64,000 nucleotides of DNA from Phytophthora hibernalis. Taxonomy: Eukaryota; Oomycota; Peronosporomycetes; Peronosporales; Peronosporaceae. The stretch lies in assembly GCA_012656075.1 (NCBI GenBank), contig JAAKBF010000214.1, positions 620,001 to 684,000 of the forward strand. Direction: 5' to 3'. Of this stretch, positions 1 to 11,495 are shown piece by piece. A program made the position numbers and the translations under genes. Below the pieces are notes generated by a model. That model made no database searches. It was not told where the DNA came from and saw only the letters and a program-made list of their open reading frames with translations. Numbering within the stretch: the first letter of the stretch is position 1; every line of letters begins with the position of its first letter.

Positions 1-2362
1 GTGCATACGCTGACCAGACAACGTGTGCCGACCGTCTCGAGAGCGAGTTGAACGAGGCATACGCAGCGGCGTCACCCTACGTTTTACACTGCCAGCACCA
101 GTACGAGATCCTCCATCGTCGTTACCGGGATGCGTTGCAAGTGTCCGCGGACTACGAGCTTGCACTGCAGGAACGCCTGGACAACTCGCGAGAGGTCGAG
201 GCACTCCGGGATCAACTGCGTGTTACTCAAGAGGTGCGCGACGAGGAGATTGCGCGCCTGCAGATCGAAATCGGTAGCCTGGATAGGCAACCGGCGACCG
301 CGACTTCAGCGGCGGGCGCCTCTCCTGTCTTCGCACGTCGTATCGCGGCCCTCTAAGACGAGCGTGATCACGCTGTTGCTGAGCGCGATCAGGTTACGAT
401 CGACCGCGATCGATATCGTCACGACCTGGCGCAAGCATCTGGGCTCACGAAGCTTCGCGGCAAGCTCTCGACGATGCTGCCTCTCGGCTTCGTGGACGTG
501 TCACTCGACTGGAGCAGCGCGTCGCCGATTTACAGGCACGTAATCAGCAACAAATCGCCGCTGCCCAGACGAATTTAGATCGTAGTCACGCTGAACGTGA
601 CCGCGAGCACGATCGGGCGGATGCCGCGGAGACCCAGTTACGCTCTGCTAACGTCAACCTGAGACGGGTGACTAATGAGCGTGACCAAGCTCGGGTCCAC
701 TCGTACGTTACCGTCGCCGCTTTCGTGTCTCTGTGACGCTGTACTAACTTCCTTTTTGTCGCTTCTTCATAGAGTCCCAGATCGCGTCGGCTCGTGCATC
801 TATCGCGAGACTTGAGCGTAGCGTGAATTCGCTGCAGGCGAACCATGGTCGCCTCCAAGCTCTGCAGGCGGAGAATGACACTTTGCAGCGTGACCTGGCG
901 GCTGTTCGGACCGCTTCTGAGGTGTTCGAAGCTGAGCGTGATCAAGCAATGCAAGACCGCGATGCTATCCATGACCTCGTAGCTGGACTGATCTCCTTGG
1001 TCCAGCCTGGCTCCATCGCGGTAACCGCTTCGGTTACGCCCGACGCTCAGACGTCGGTGCCAGCCGGAATACCAAGCGACCCCGCAGTCCACGGTCTCCA
1101 AACTGTTCACCGCCTCCACGCCGCCGCTCTCGAGCCCATTCGCCCGGCCGCAACTCGCCATGCAGAAGTCCATCCTCGAGTTCAAGCCAAGGGCGACTTC
1201 GTGAGGGAAGCCGATATCGTGCTCGCGCGGGAGGTCTCTCCTCCTCTGAAGCATCCGGCAGTGACGACGACATTTTTCGGGCTACTCTGACAAGTTCACG
1301 GTCTTCTGCTCGGCGACGCTCTTCTACGGCGGGTGCATCTGGCGGCGGGTCATCTGATCGCCCGATTGACGTTGCGTCCGACGCTTCCGAGGGGTCATCC
1401 CGTGACCCAGATCAATCTGACAGGAGTGGTGAAGATGACAGCTCCGAAGCTGGCAGTGACGATGGCGATCGGTCCAGCGAGGGAACAGCCGAAATGGTGC
1501 CCATGATTCGCCCACTAGCGACGACAGTGTTACTAGTATACCGCGATCGCGTCGGAACCGGCTTCTCCTTCCCGCGCGGTGGGATTTGCTACCTCCCACT
1601 ACCGTAGCGCGTGATGACTGGATACCAGGCTGTCGTGACCGCCGCCGTCGAACCCCTGCCGAAGTTTCCCGTGGATCGCTCGATATATTGGTCGCGTGAG
1701 CGTGGCTGAGCTCGACATTAATTTGTTGTTCCACCACTTCGCCAAGCCTCGCTACTGGCTTTTCCTCCGTGTGAACCGACGCCTTCGGAGAGTATTTGGA
1801 ATCCGGAGTTGATCACCGAGGAACAGATCACTGCACTTTACGACGAGGCCCCTTGGGACAACCTGGATTTCGTCGTCGAACCCGTGTCTTTCGATGTGAC
1901 GGGTTTGTTTACCGAGATCGCGGCCAAGTACTTGGAATGGGAGGAGACGCATTGCCAGGCAGTATGGGAGTCGACTCACTCCTTCCCCGTCAGTTCTGTG
2001 TTGCGCAAAACGGAACCTGCCCTGGCCGCATTCTGTGAAAAGAGACGACAGCGGCGATCCGTCTCGGGGACCGTTGGAAGTCGTTACTGAAACGTGTTCA
2101 CCGTGGGATGTTCGCGGGTTACTGTGATCTGGACCTGCTTCTCGATCCCTTCTTCCTTCACTATTCTCGCCCCGGGGAGAAGGGAGCCTGGTACACCGGT
2201 CTTGGCTGTGACCAGCCGCCCTCGACTCTGCTGGATGCGCTGCGAGAGATCGACGCAGCGGAACCGTGGCGGAACCAGTATCGCAACGATATAGCGAGCC
2301 ACCCTGGATCTCACGTTCGGCGTGTCTCTGCCAAGTTCTATCTTCCGGCTGCCGAAGAGTAG
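1..2362 (+). pseudogene. Antisense coiled-coil gene associated with Gypsy-1 (5' end outside window)
   Basis: A coiled-coil-rich protein of unknown function. The first part (about 3-700) is a run of heptad-like Glu/Arg/Gln/Leu-rich sequence (for example RDQLRVTQEVRDEEIARLQ). It passes through an intron-like segment (703-772) and continues at 773-1290. A Ser/Asp-rich stretch (about 1290-1500) follows. A compact C-terminal domain (about 1790-2362) contains EEQITALYDEAPWDNLDF, DLDLLLDPFFLHYSRPGE and REIDAAEPWRNQYR. The frame changes several times, including a stop at 354-356, so this copy is broken or carries sequence errors. It converges on Gypsy-1 pol with 28 bp between the two stop codons. A second copy of the N-terminal coiled coil and of the IDxxEPW C-terminus occurs at 8434-11049 in the same position relative to Gypsy-2 pol, so I infer it belongs to the element. 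No enzymatic motif is recognised. Confidence 0.6.
703..772 (+). other. Probable 70-nt spliceosomal intron
   Basis: The donor is GTACGT (703-708). A TACTAAC branch-point match lies at 742-748, followed by a pyrimidine-rich stretch, and the acceptor is CATAG (ending 772). Coiled-coil coding sequence abuts both sides, and the exon-1 frame runs into a stop inside the segment. The frames do not join perfectly with these exact borders, so either a one-base sequence error or a nearby alternative site is needed. The length is typical of oomycete introns. A spliced + strand transcript would mean the antisense frame is a real gene. Confidence 0.55.
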
Positions 2363-2390
2363 GCGGACTCGCCTAGTCGCAACGCACCTG

Positions 2391-5300
2391 CTAAACCTCG
2401 ATCTTGATAATCTCCTTTCTACTTTGGCCTCTTCTTTCTTTTGGTTTGTCGACCTTCCTTGCTTTTGAGCGATTGCCGCTCTTTACTGGTGACTTCGCCC
2501 CCAGTACGTACGTTACTTCCACAAATAACCCTTCCACCTCAATGTGTGACCTCCCCACACAATCTTCTTCCCTTTCTTCACCCACAACAGCCAACCTGCT
2601 ACGAGCTCTCCCCGCCCCATGCGACTGCATGGCTCCGAAACGGCTACGATTGGTCATTCCCCGCTCGTATTCGCGCAACAAGGCCCCGCAGTTCAGATCG
2701 GCTTCGTCGACCCATCAAGGGTCGTCGTAGCCTTTCCAGTACACTTGAATTCGCGGTGAACGCGGACGTAGCGCGTCCGTCGACCGGATCTCATCCCTGC
2801 GATCTTTCCACCTCGCGTTCGCCCTCCTCAAGACGTCCTTCCCAGCTATCTTCCGGTAAGATCGATTCATCAAAATCGAAACGGTCTCCTCGTCCACAGT
2901 TAACTTCAAAGTAGGGCGATCCGGAAAACTCCGCACTGGCTTCAGTTTAGATACGTGGAAAACTGGGAACAGGCGATACTCGGTGCCAACGATCTCGAGC
3001 CTCGCCGCGTGATTTCCCACCATTTTGATCACCCGAAACGGACCGTGCCACATGTGGACTAACTTGCGTGTGTACCCTTTTTCACTCTATCCAGGTATAA
3101 CGAGCCTTGCGGACCAGCTGTAATCTCGTGCGGTCGGAGGTCTTCGTTGTGCTCGTCCGCTCGCGATCAAATCGCGGCTCGGAGGCGTTCGTTCACTTGC
3201 TCCCTCGCGCGCTATAGTGATTCTGCACGTGATATCTCCACTGTCGAGGCTCCCGAACGCGACGTCGCGTACTTCTCATACGTTATGCCGCTTCCAACGT
3301 GGATCGTGGGTCCCAATTGTGGGTCAAGTAGAAGGGCGTATCCCCGCGCACGCGATCTTGGGCCGTATTTTGCGCGAACGTCAGACGTTCGGCATGCTCG
3401 TCCCAGTTCTGTTAATTTACATCTGCGACATACATCTTGAGGGCGGGGGTCAGCGTCTGCACCATCTTTTCGGCCGTTCCGTTCGTTTGAGGTCTATACG
3501 CTATCATAGCTGTCCCACTCTCCGGCTGAATGCGCGGAAGAAATCGAACATAAATCCGGGTTCTCTGTCATGCCGTATAGCTTCACTGGCTTCAAACTAA
3601 CGGAACACGCCTTTTTCCTAATTCTCTGCGATCGTCTGGGCTGTCCTCGACGCGCTCGCCTTCGCGATCACATATCCTGAGAACAGGTCGGCAGCTCCGT
3701 ATTCCCCTGAAACGACTTTAGCAGAGACGGAATGTGATCCATCGCGATGATCTAAAAAGGGTACGTAGCCTGCAGGTTTCCCGGCGACTCACCTCTTACA
3801 AAAGGGGGTCCTCTCGCTGTCTCACAATCTGTGCATTCTCCCACATAGCGTTGGACACTCTTGAACAAGCCTCTCTAGTGAAAGTGCGCTCTGATCCGAC
3901 GGTACGTTCTTCCGATTCCCTGATGTCCACCTGCCGAGCTTGTAAGATAATGGTGTAAGAAGTCATGCTGCAGGGTCTCCGACACTACGAGCTTCACGAC
4001 CTCGTCCTGATCGTCGGCCGTCTCCGTCGACGGCGGGCAGTAGAGCAACATATCGTTCTCGTCCATCTCATAATGATCTCAATCTTGGCACACGTCTTGG
4101 CTTTCTTCGCAGTCAGGGCTCTAACGTCTCCATTCAGGTACGCTTTCAGGTCGACTATCCACTTCTCTTCATTCTGGGCTTGGACAATCCGCTCACCCCG
4201 TATGTGCTGCACGATTGTTTCTTTTAGGGCGTTCGGTGGTGCCCTCCGACGTCGCGTTGGTTTCGTTACAGCGGCTACGCGGGCGACATTGCTGTCATCG
4301 CTCGGCTTGAGAAGCTCGTCCAGGCAGTTGAGCGTGATCAAGTCTTGACATCTTCTTCCAAGGTAACCACAGTTCCTTCTTCACGTTGAAGGGCGGCGCT
4401 AGCTAACTTGTCTGTACTTTGATTCCAATCTCGTTTCATGTGCAGGAACTCGTGCTTCGGCCACGATCCAAGCCGATCCATCGCCTTTTCCGCAGCCATT
4501 GCAAACCCGGAGCGTTGCACGCGATCTCGCCTCGCATTTGACGGAGCACCAAATTGGAGTCTCCACAGATTACAATCCGCCCCTGGCCATGGCGGACAAA
4601 AGATCGAAACATAACAGAAGACCACTATATTCGGCCTCGTTCACAGTCTTGGGTACATACTCCGACGCGGCTGACACGATCGTCCATTCCGGCAGCTTCC
4701 AGATGATAGCACTGTACGCTCCGCTACTGCGTTTGACACGTGCTGATCCATCGAAACTCGCGACTAGCAGGCTCTCCTTTTTCAATCGTAGGCGGTGGCA
4801 CAATGATCGTCCGCCGTGGCTCCTTCACTGGTGCAATCGCAATCAACGTCTCGTCGACTTCCTCGCGAGGGGTGATGCTTGCCGCGACGACTCCCAAGAT
4901 CTCGTCTTCCCTTTCGTACATTTCCTGATCTCCGAAGTCCATTTGGACAGTAACGCGGCCCCGTTACCGAGTCGGCCTAGGAGACCGGTCGAGTTGACCA
5001 GCCAGGCAAAGGTCGAATGTCGAGACAGCACCAAGATCGACCTGGTGGTCAGCAGGGTGTAATTCATTTGAAGCATCCGCAAGAATGCCAAACTTCCTTG
5101 TCGACGATTCCGTAGTTGAGCTTGTTGGACTTCAACGTCCGACTGGTGAACGTTACTGACCAGTACACGCCATCATGCTCCTGCGCGAGTGCCACTGAGA
5201 TCGCCCACTGGCTCGCATAAATTACGATTACCGGAGTGCGCTCAGGATCGAAGTGTTTCAAGATCGGGGTGGACACGATTTTGGCCTTCAGCATCGTGAA

Positions 5301-7409
5301 CGTAATCTTTGCTCGGGTCCAACGGTCGACATCCTCTGCTGGTGGCTTCACGCCCCCAGCCTTTTGTCTACCGGAGTCGTTCTTCTTCTGACGTCCAAGC
5401 TCGTGAAAGTCTGCTTCTCGCAACTTGTACAAGACCGCCGCGTAGATCGCGAAGTCTTCTATGAAGCGGCTGTAATAATTCAAACTCCCCAAGAAGGATT
5501 GCATTGATCGGAGCGTCCGCGGAAACGGGAGGTCGCCCAGAGTTTCAAGATCTTTCGGGTCGGCTTCCAAACCTTCAGCGGATACCCGATGGCCCAAATA
5601 GCCCACCTTTCGCTGGCCCTAGAAACTCTTGACCACGCTGATCGACAGATTCCAACGTTCGCATGCGTCCAGCAGCCTCTCGACCTTTTCGGACATCATA
5701 TCCCAAGTGGTTGTCGTCACCAGGATGTCGTCGATGTACGATCTTCTCCCAGTACCGATGGTTTGGGGTTTGGTTCACATGTCTCGAACACGTCGATCGG
5801 CTTCGAGGGATCCTGGTCAGCGCTGATTCGGAGGTGTCCGTATAGCGCGTTGTCGATCAGCCTTTGGTAGATCTGTGGAGCGTTCTTCAGGCCGAAGGGC
5901 TTACGCGTCCACTCGAAGAGAACGAAAGGTGTGATGAAAGCAGAGATCTTCCGAGCCCGTTCGGTCATAGACACCACCCAGAAACCACATGGGAGCAATA
6001 CCAGAGCACTTTGTCCAAGTCATCCAAGAGATCGTTGATCATCGGCATGGGGTACACCATCAAACGTGTCAGCCCATTTACCAGTCGGTAATCGATACAG
6101 AGCCGGATGTCAACACCGTTCTTCTTGATAATGATCACGATCGGAGACGCCCATGGCGAAGTCGATGGCTTGATCATCTTAGCAGAGTGGAGACTCTTGA
6201 TCAGATCCGACAGCTTCTCGCGGAACTGTGGGGCAACGCGTCGGACGCCCTGCGCAACGGGAGCTGCTGCTCCGGCATCGATGTCGCAGACTGCGCCGAC
6301 GGCCGCTGGTGGGAGGGCGTTTCCTTTTCCAATCAGGAGGTGGCGCCGTCGCCAGATGATCTGACGCAGACGATCGATCTCTTCGGGGGTGTTCGTTTCG
6401 GGATCACCCACCTGGATATCCTCGACCGTGACTTCGTCGGTCGCGGTCACCACCTCCGGCAAGACGGCCATCTGCCTCTCCACATCTTCCGCGAAAAGGT
6501 CTCCTTCTTCTTGATAACATACTTCGTCGTCGTCGGCGTTCTCCGGCTTGGCGATTGGCAGTTTCTCAGGTTGAGACTGGGTTTCTCCTTGATTCGGAGC
6601 CGCATCGTCGTCTCCTCGGCACCGTTTGCCGGAGGATCTTTCGCGTCCTGATCACCTGATTCATCCGCCCACTTCACCCGTTTCGTAACCACTCTCGGTT
6701 CGGCTTCGACTGAGAGTGGAACCATAATCTGGGCAACAGCCGGCCTCGTTGTGTTGGAGTCACGTCGCATAATTTCCGTCGGCACTTCGTACGTCGGCCG
6801 GCCCACCATTAGTCCATCAGGTTCCAGATCCTGCTCATCTTCAGGTCGCCGGTCAGTGGTTGCCGGTCGGTGGTGGCCTGGAACGCCAAGTTTTGCCACT
6901 CTGCATACAGGCGCGATCCGACCAGCACAAACCCAGGGGTTCCAGGCACGCGTCCTCCTTCGAGCCACATGCCGACACAAGTGTCATCATGTAACGTTAC
7001 CTCCTGATCGCTGATGTTCGTGATTTTTAGGTATCGAGTCTTCCCCAGTCCAGCCGCCAAACTTGTTACCCAGCGGTCGCCTCGAGTAGCCCACAACTTC
7101 CGGTGGCTCGACAGGATGAAGCCCTTTCGGACTTCGATCGATCCTCCAACTTCAAGGTTCCAGTATTCTCCCACCACGATCCGCGACACCTTCTCGCCGT
7201 AGAGTGGACGACGACCGGCTAACTGGATTCGCACCTCGTCTGGAAGACTCAGTGATCCGTCGGCGAGATCGAGGTGGATGCCCGCCGGCACTATGAAATC
7301 CATCCCCAAGATCAAGTCTTGTCCACCGGTTGGCAGGCCGACCCAGGCATCAAAATGGTACACCAGCGAGCGTAATCTTGATTCTGGTACGTCCGTCCGC
7401 TCTGTAGGT
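2391..7409 (-). mobile_element. Gypsy-1: Ty3/Gypsy chromodomain retrotransposon, 5'-truncated
   Basis: Minus-strand pol remnant reading right to left in the canonical Ty3/Gypsy order: protease, reverse transcriptase, RNase H, second RNase H, integrase, chromodomain. Gag and the N-terminal half of the protease (with the catalytic Asp) are absent. The coding sequence stops exactly where an LTR-like repeat begins at 7410, so another element probably landed in the protease. The 3' LTR, if any, lies left of base 1 beyond the convergent coiled-coil gene. Many frame breaks show that it is not autonomous as read here. Confidence 0.85.
2391..7409 (-). pseudogene. pol: Gypsy-1 pol polyprotein (PR-RT-RNH-aRNH-IN-chromo)
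   Basis: The C-terminal half of a retropepsin lies at about 7200-7409 (ILGMDFIVPAG). The linker occupies 6447-7150. RT fingers and palm lie at 5700-6483 (SPWASPIVIIIKKNGVDIRL) with the catalytic YIDDIL near 5735. The RT thumb (GYLGHRVS, QSFLGSLNYYSRFI) and the first RNase H are at about 4840-5606. A second RNase H is at 4570-4803 (ASFDGSA, TVNEAEYSG). The integrase zinc region (3875-4341, HHYLTSS, GIGRTYRR) is followed by a frame-broken DDE core at about 3390-3870 (HDREP). The GPY/F-like MWHGPFRVIK module is at 3053. A chromodomain at about 2640-2765 is split by an in-frame stop after YWKGYDDP. The closest relative in the window is Gypsy-2. Frameshifts and stops throughout make this a pseudogene or a badly sequenced copy. 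Confidence 0.85.
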
Positions 7410-7861
7410 GTGGAGTAGCGCCTTAGCAGAAATCTGCAAAGTCGTCCTCGCACAAACCCTACGCGTTAACGTGGGGCAAATTCCCGGTTGTTTGAGTAGC
7501 GTATCTCTGGGTGGGGTGTGATCCAAGTTGGTTAGGAACCTTGAAGCGTGCTTCTCAGGCGCAGCGCGGATTCTCCTCGCTCTGCGTCGCTCTTGCTCTG
7601 ACGTCTCACTCGTGCGTGACGACGTCCTCTCCTCTTTGACCTTGGACGTGCGGCGTTATCGGGCCGGCATTTCCTCGGTTGTACACGGCGTTATCGGGCC
7701 AGTGCGTTCTTCGTCTTCGGCGCCGGGTTATCAGCAACGCCTGGACGGTATCGTTTAACGTGTCCCTCCTATTGGGTCCGGGATGTTGGGGGTTGGTACA
7801 CCGATCCAGCAGCGGACGACGGGTCGGTTATCCTGGAGCTCTTCTCGGTCGAGGCTGCTGG
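7410..7861 (-). repeat. LTR-like repeat, left copy (probable 3' LTR of Gypsy-2)
   Basis: About 450 bp that match 19199-19653 in the same orientation with only scattered differences. The repeat starts sharply with TGTGGAGT in both copies. Homology stops after GAGGCTGCTGG (7861 and 19653), so the right terminus is not certain and the true LTR may be longer with one copy truncated. Here it abuts the middle of the Gypsy-1 protease; at the right-hand copy it abuts a primer-binding-site-like sequence and the Gypsy-2 gag start. This is what two LTRs of one minus-strand element inserted into Gypsy-1 would give. No target-site duplication could be confirmed because the right border of the right copy is unclear. 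Confidence 0.65.
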
Positions 7862-8433
7862 TTCCTGGAACAAGGAAATCCACTTGCGTATCACAAAGAG
7901 AATTCGGGACTGAGCCTTATGCTGTCCTATCCTATCAATGCCTTCCTCGCCACTCGTTTGGCCATCTGGCTCTCTTCCTATCACTTCCCGCCGTGCTTAC
8001 CTATTATCGTTGTCCTGAGTTACCCGGATCACGTGACCCAGTTGCCACATCGGGGTCAGTCGAGTTGCCAGATCGGGGTCCGTCGATCGGGGCGTAAACA
8101 TTGTCTCCGATCGTGGTTCCCCATGTCGCAGGCCTCGTCCCACGGTTGTATATAAACGGGGCAAGACCGCTGTCTGATCTGACTCCGTCTTTCCTGCAGA
8201 AAATTCCGTTTCCCATCGCTCCGGGTCGACATCCATCCAACGGTCAGCCAGACTTCGTCGCTCTCCGGCACTCCACTTTTACGTCGGCATTCGGCGTTGT
8301 ACCGCCCTCCGACAGTCCGCTTATCCACATCCGTCCCGCTGGCATGTGCGCACACTCCCCAGGTGGCAGAACCCGTCTTACCGTTAGCCTGCTCACCATC
8401 TCGCCTTGTGTTGTCCTGTGTACTCGCAGTTCA
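7862..8433. promoter_or_regulatory. Leader region of the antisense coiled-coil gene with TATA-like box
   Basis: No coding sequence is supported in this 570-bp stretch. On the + strand a TATA-like GTATATAAACGG lies at about 8149-8160, followed by CTGACTCCGTC, roughly 290 bp before the ATG at 8434. It may be the promoter of the coiled-coil gene. Since this interval should also hold the 3' end of Gypsy-2, a polypurine tract was looked for next to the LTR-like repeat; none is obvious. A minus-strand purine-rich patch at about 7968-7991 is a weak candidate. Confidence 0.35.
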
Positions 8434-11049
8434 TGGCGACCTCTCCGGACCGCGACAGCGATGACACGGAGTCCCTGGACACCAGGGGCCTGGCTTCAAC
8501 CCGATGCAGCATATGCGACTCTGGTAAACGTCCGTTGGCGATCCCTCCGGCTCCGGTTGTCCACATCCCTGGCCCCGGCGATCCCATTCCATCTGTTGGC
8601 GCGTTTATCAACGACGCCAACGCCTTGGAGCACGACGCGCAGTTACTACGCGCTCAGTTGGACATTTCGTCCGCCGCCAACGCCGGGCTGCTGTCCACGC
8701 CGCGTCGTTGCACGACCGCAACCTTTCCCTGCTCCGGCGAGCGCGTGAGGGGTATGACCTGGTTTCCACCACCGTCAGCCAGTTGAACGATCGCGTGGAG
8801 AGCTTGACTGCTGAGAACGCCAGCCTGTTGGACGCCGCGGGCACTCTTCGGACGCAAGCGGGTCGCGCCGAGGAGTGGGAGCCTCAATACCGCGTGTTGG
8901 CTGACGTGACGTGCGAAGAGGCTGCGGCCACGGCTGCCGAGTTGGAGGAGGCACGTTCTCGTGTCACGCAGTTGTCCGAACTCTTCGCCGCCGCGGAGGC
9001 ATCTTCCTCGACTGCCTCTGATGTCGAGTTGGCACGCGTCTGCGCGGCGCTGGACGCTGCGCGGCAGAAATTGTCAGTGAACCAAGGTGAGCTGTCGCAA
9101 GCTGTGTCGGAGCGCGAGCGGCCTCGGCTGTCGTCTGCTCGATCCCTTCGAGATCGCGACGCGGTTGTGGAACACCTTCGCGTAGCCCACGACGCTCTTT
9201 CTCGTAGTCAGCAGGACACCGCCGCAGCGCGGGCTTGTGATGAGCCTCTCGCCGCCGACTTGCAACGAGTTAACGCCTTGCTCGGGTCTCATTCCGAGGA
9301 ACATCAACGCGACGTGACGCGTATCCGCGATCTCGAGGCCTCCGTCTCCGTCGCCGAAGCGGCATGTGTCCGCCCAAGCCGATCTTGCCCGGGCTCAGGC
9401 TGAGGAACTGCGTGCGTTTGCCCGCTCCGATAAGTACAGGGCGGAGTTCTATCCGCTCGCCAGTCGTCGGCTCGTCAGCAGTCGTTGCACCAAACTCGGG
9501 TACGACGTCTTGAATCGCGAGTAGCCGAACTGGAAGCCACCGCGGTGCGCGACGCGCGCGAGCGGGGCGAGCGTACGGACACGTGGAGACGACTGCTACG
9601 CGAGGCTCGTTTAGGGCGAGAGTCAGCTCGACGGATACGCGATGCACTGGCTACCCGTATCTCCGCTGTAGTCGCGTCTGTAGGAGGATCCTTGGACATC
9701 GATGGGCTCCTCCGGACGCTGGAGGCCGATGCTGAATCCGCCGTGAACGCGGCCGTCCCTTTACCTCCAGGTGACGCGAGTCGGGTCAATGCTGGTGGAA
9801 ACTCCGGGACCGCGCCGACGCCCCCAGAATCGCCGCCTCCTCAATCCGTCGCCTCTCCACCCGGGGAGACCCTCCCTGATCAACCCCGTTTTGGAGCTTC
9901 GGTGCCGCTCACTCGTGCCCAGAGGCGTCAATTCCCCAGACCGCGACCGCCTTTTCCTCCATGTCGCCGCGGCTGCTACGCATCTCACTGCTGCTTCTCG
10001 GGGAAGTCCGCCTCTTCGACGGAGTTCCCGGCCGTCCACCGCGGCGGACTCCGCTGCTTCCGACCATGTCGCCGCGGCCCAAGGTCATCGCCCTTCCCCA
10101 ACGAAAACCAAGAGGAGACCAAGATGCGACTGGTGGTACCCACAACGATGATTCAGGGAGTATTACAGAGCTGCCACGACTCGTTAGAAGGTGACCACCA
10201 AGGTATCGGTCAAACATACCACCGAGCGAAAATGGACTATTATTGATTGGACTGTCCGCAGACGTTGAGCGGCATGTGCAGTCCTGCCCAGACTGCAGCT
10301 CGAGCAAAAGTCGACCGCAGCTCAGAGGGTACTCTCCTGGGAATGTACTAGTCGAGAGACCATTCCAGCTGGTGTCGATGGATTTTGTCATACCATTGCC
10401 GAAATCTCGGCGAGGGAATACCGCGCTGCTACTGTTTCAATGCTCGTTCACAGGGTTCGTTATGGGGAAGGCCATGTCAGATACTACTGTATTAAAAGTT
10501 GCTCAAGCGTTCGAAGAGTGCGTCTACCGAAGGTTCGGAGCGCCAACGATGATCTGTCATGACCGAGACCCTCGGTTCATGAGTGAGGTTTTCCAAGCAT
10601 TTGCTGAGATGATGCAATCTCGGTCGAGGGCCACGTTGAGTTATCGTCCGCAAGCAAACTGGCATCAGGAACGATCAGTCAAGACCGTCATGCAGTCAGT
10701 GCGAGTGTATGCAGAAGACCCGTTGCAACAAGACTGGGATGAGATCGCCGAATGACTTGTCTTCGGTATCAACAACTCTCAGGACGGCACTCGGAAGGAT
10801 ACTCCATTCTACCTCGTTCATGGGTGGGATGCTCGGTCTACGCTGCGAGCAATGTCGTCGTCGCTAAAAGAAGGATCCCGAGGGCAAACCGATGCACTAG
10901 CACGCCGCGTTGGCTGCCATCGACTCGCAGGAGCCGTGGCACCGTCACTTCCGCTCCCTCCCGACTCTCATCAGCTCTGTACGGTGATGCGTGCGCATCC
11001 CGCGAACTCCGTCTCTCGTCTGCGGGACAAGTTTGTTGATGAGATTTAG
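8434..11049 (+). pseudogene. Antisense coiled-coil gene associated with Gypsy-2, interrupted
   Basis: Second copy of the gene at 1-2362. It begins MATSPDRDSDDTESLDTRG at an ATG at 8434. After a frame change near 8700 it continues as long heptad-rich coiled coil (8708-9403 and 9485-9700; LNDRVESLTAENASLLDAA, VRRLESRVAELEAT). A Pro/Ser/Arg-rich segment follows to about 10100. The frame then runs into an integrase fragment (10124-10904). After that fragment the characteristic C-terminus returns at 10905-11049 (AAIDSQEPWHRHFRS, then RAHPANSVSRLRDKF), matching IDAAEPW...HPxxxVxRxxxKF of the first copy. It ends 22 bp before the Gypsy-2 pol stop. The recurring placement argues that it is part of the retroelement. 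Its function is unknown. Confidence 0.6.
10124..10904 (+). mobile_element. Ty3/Gypsy integrase fragment inserted in the antisense gene
   Basis: A + strand, internally frame-broken integrase piece. The zinc-binding region includes SCHDSLEGDHQGIGQTYH and QSCPDCSSSK. The DDE core includes LVSMDFVIPLP, ICHDRDPRFMSEVF and ATLSYRPQANWHQERSVKT. There is an in-frame stop at 10753-10755, after which coding continues with TPFYLVHGWDARSTL. It differs from the integrases of Gypsy-1 and Gypsy-2 and has no LTR or RT beside it. It splits the coiled-coil gene, whose C-terminus resumes at 10905. It could be a truncated insertion or the product of recombination between elements. Confidence 0.65.
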
Positions 11050-11315
11050 GCGTAGGGTTGAACGTCCCTTTTCATAGGCATAACCGTTGAATACTCCTTT
11101 CTGCCACTCCTTTCACACTCGTGCCTTGGTCTTCGTTTTCTTTTGTGATCTCTTTTATGAGACGACCCTTCATCGTCCCATCTTCGGCCAACGGGCCGGC
11201 CCTCCAGACTTCCTCATCGCCACTTCTCAATATGGCCTCTCCCAGACAAGCGTTTCTCCGTTCTTCCCATCGGCGGCCTCCCCGCCCACTTCGTTGCGTC
11301 TTCCCGACACGCTCC

Positions 11316-11495
11316 GATCTGGTCCTGTCCACACGTGGAGTTCCCCTCCGTTCCTCCTGTCGACGGCCACCCTGTCGACTTATTCCACACTTCGACGCCT
11401 ACCCCGATCTGGTCCTGTCCAGACGTGGAGCTCCTCCGTTCCTCCTGTCGACGGCCACCCTGTCGACTTATTCCGCGCCCTTCGATACCTACCCC
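11316..11495 (-). repeat. 90-bp tandem duplication in the pol tail of Gypsy-2
   Basis: Two head-to-tail copies of about 90 bp (11316-11405 and 11406-11495). Both carry GATCTGGTCCTGTCC and CGACGGCCACCCTGTCGACT with few differences. They lie in the region coding the C-terminal tail after the chromodomain and keep length divisible by three. No equivalent is seen in Gypsy-1. Confidence 0.75.

Noticed and set aside
2404..2914. + strand frames after the first coiled-coil gene.
   Set aside because: They are antisense to the Gypsy-1 chromodomain and pol tail, which explain the sequence.
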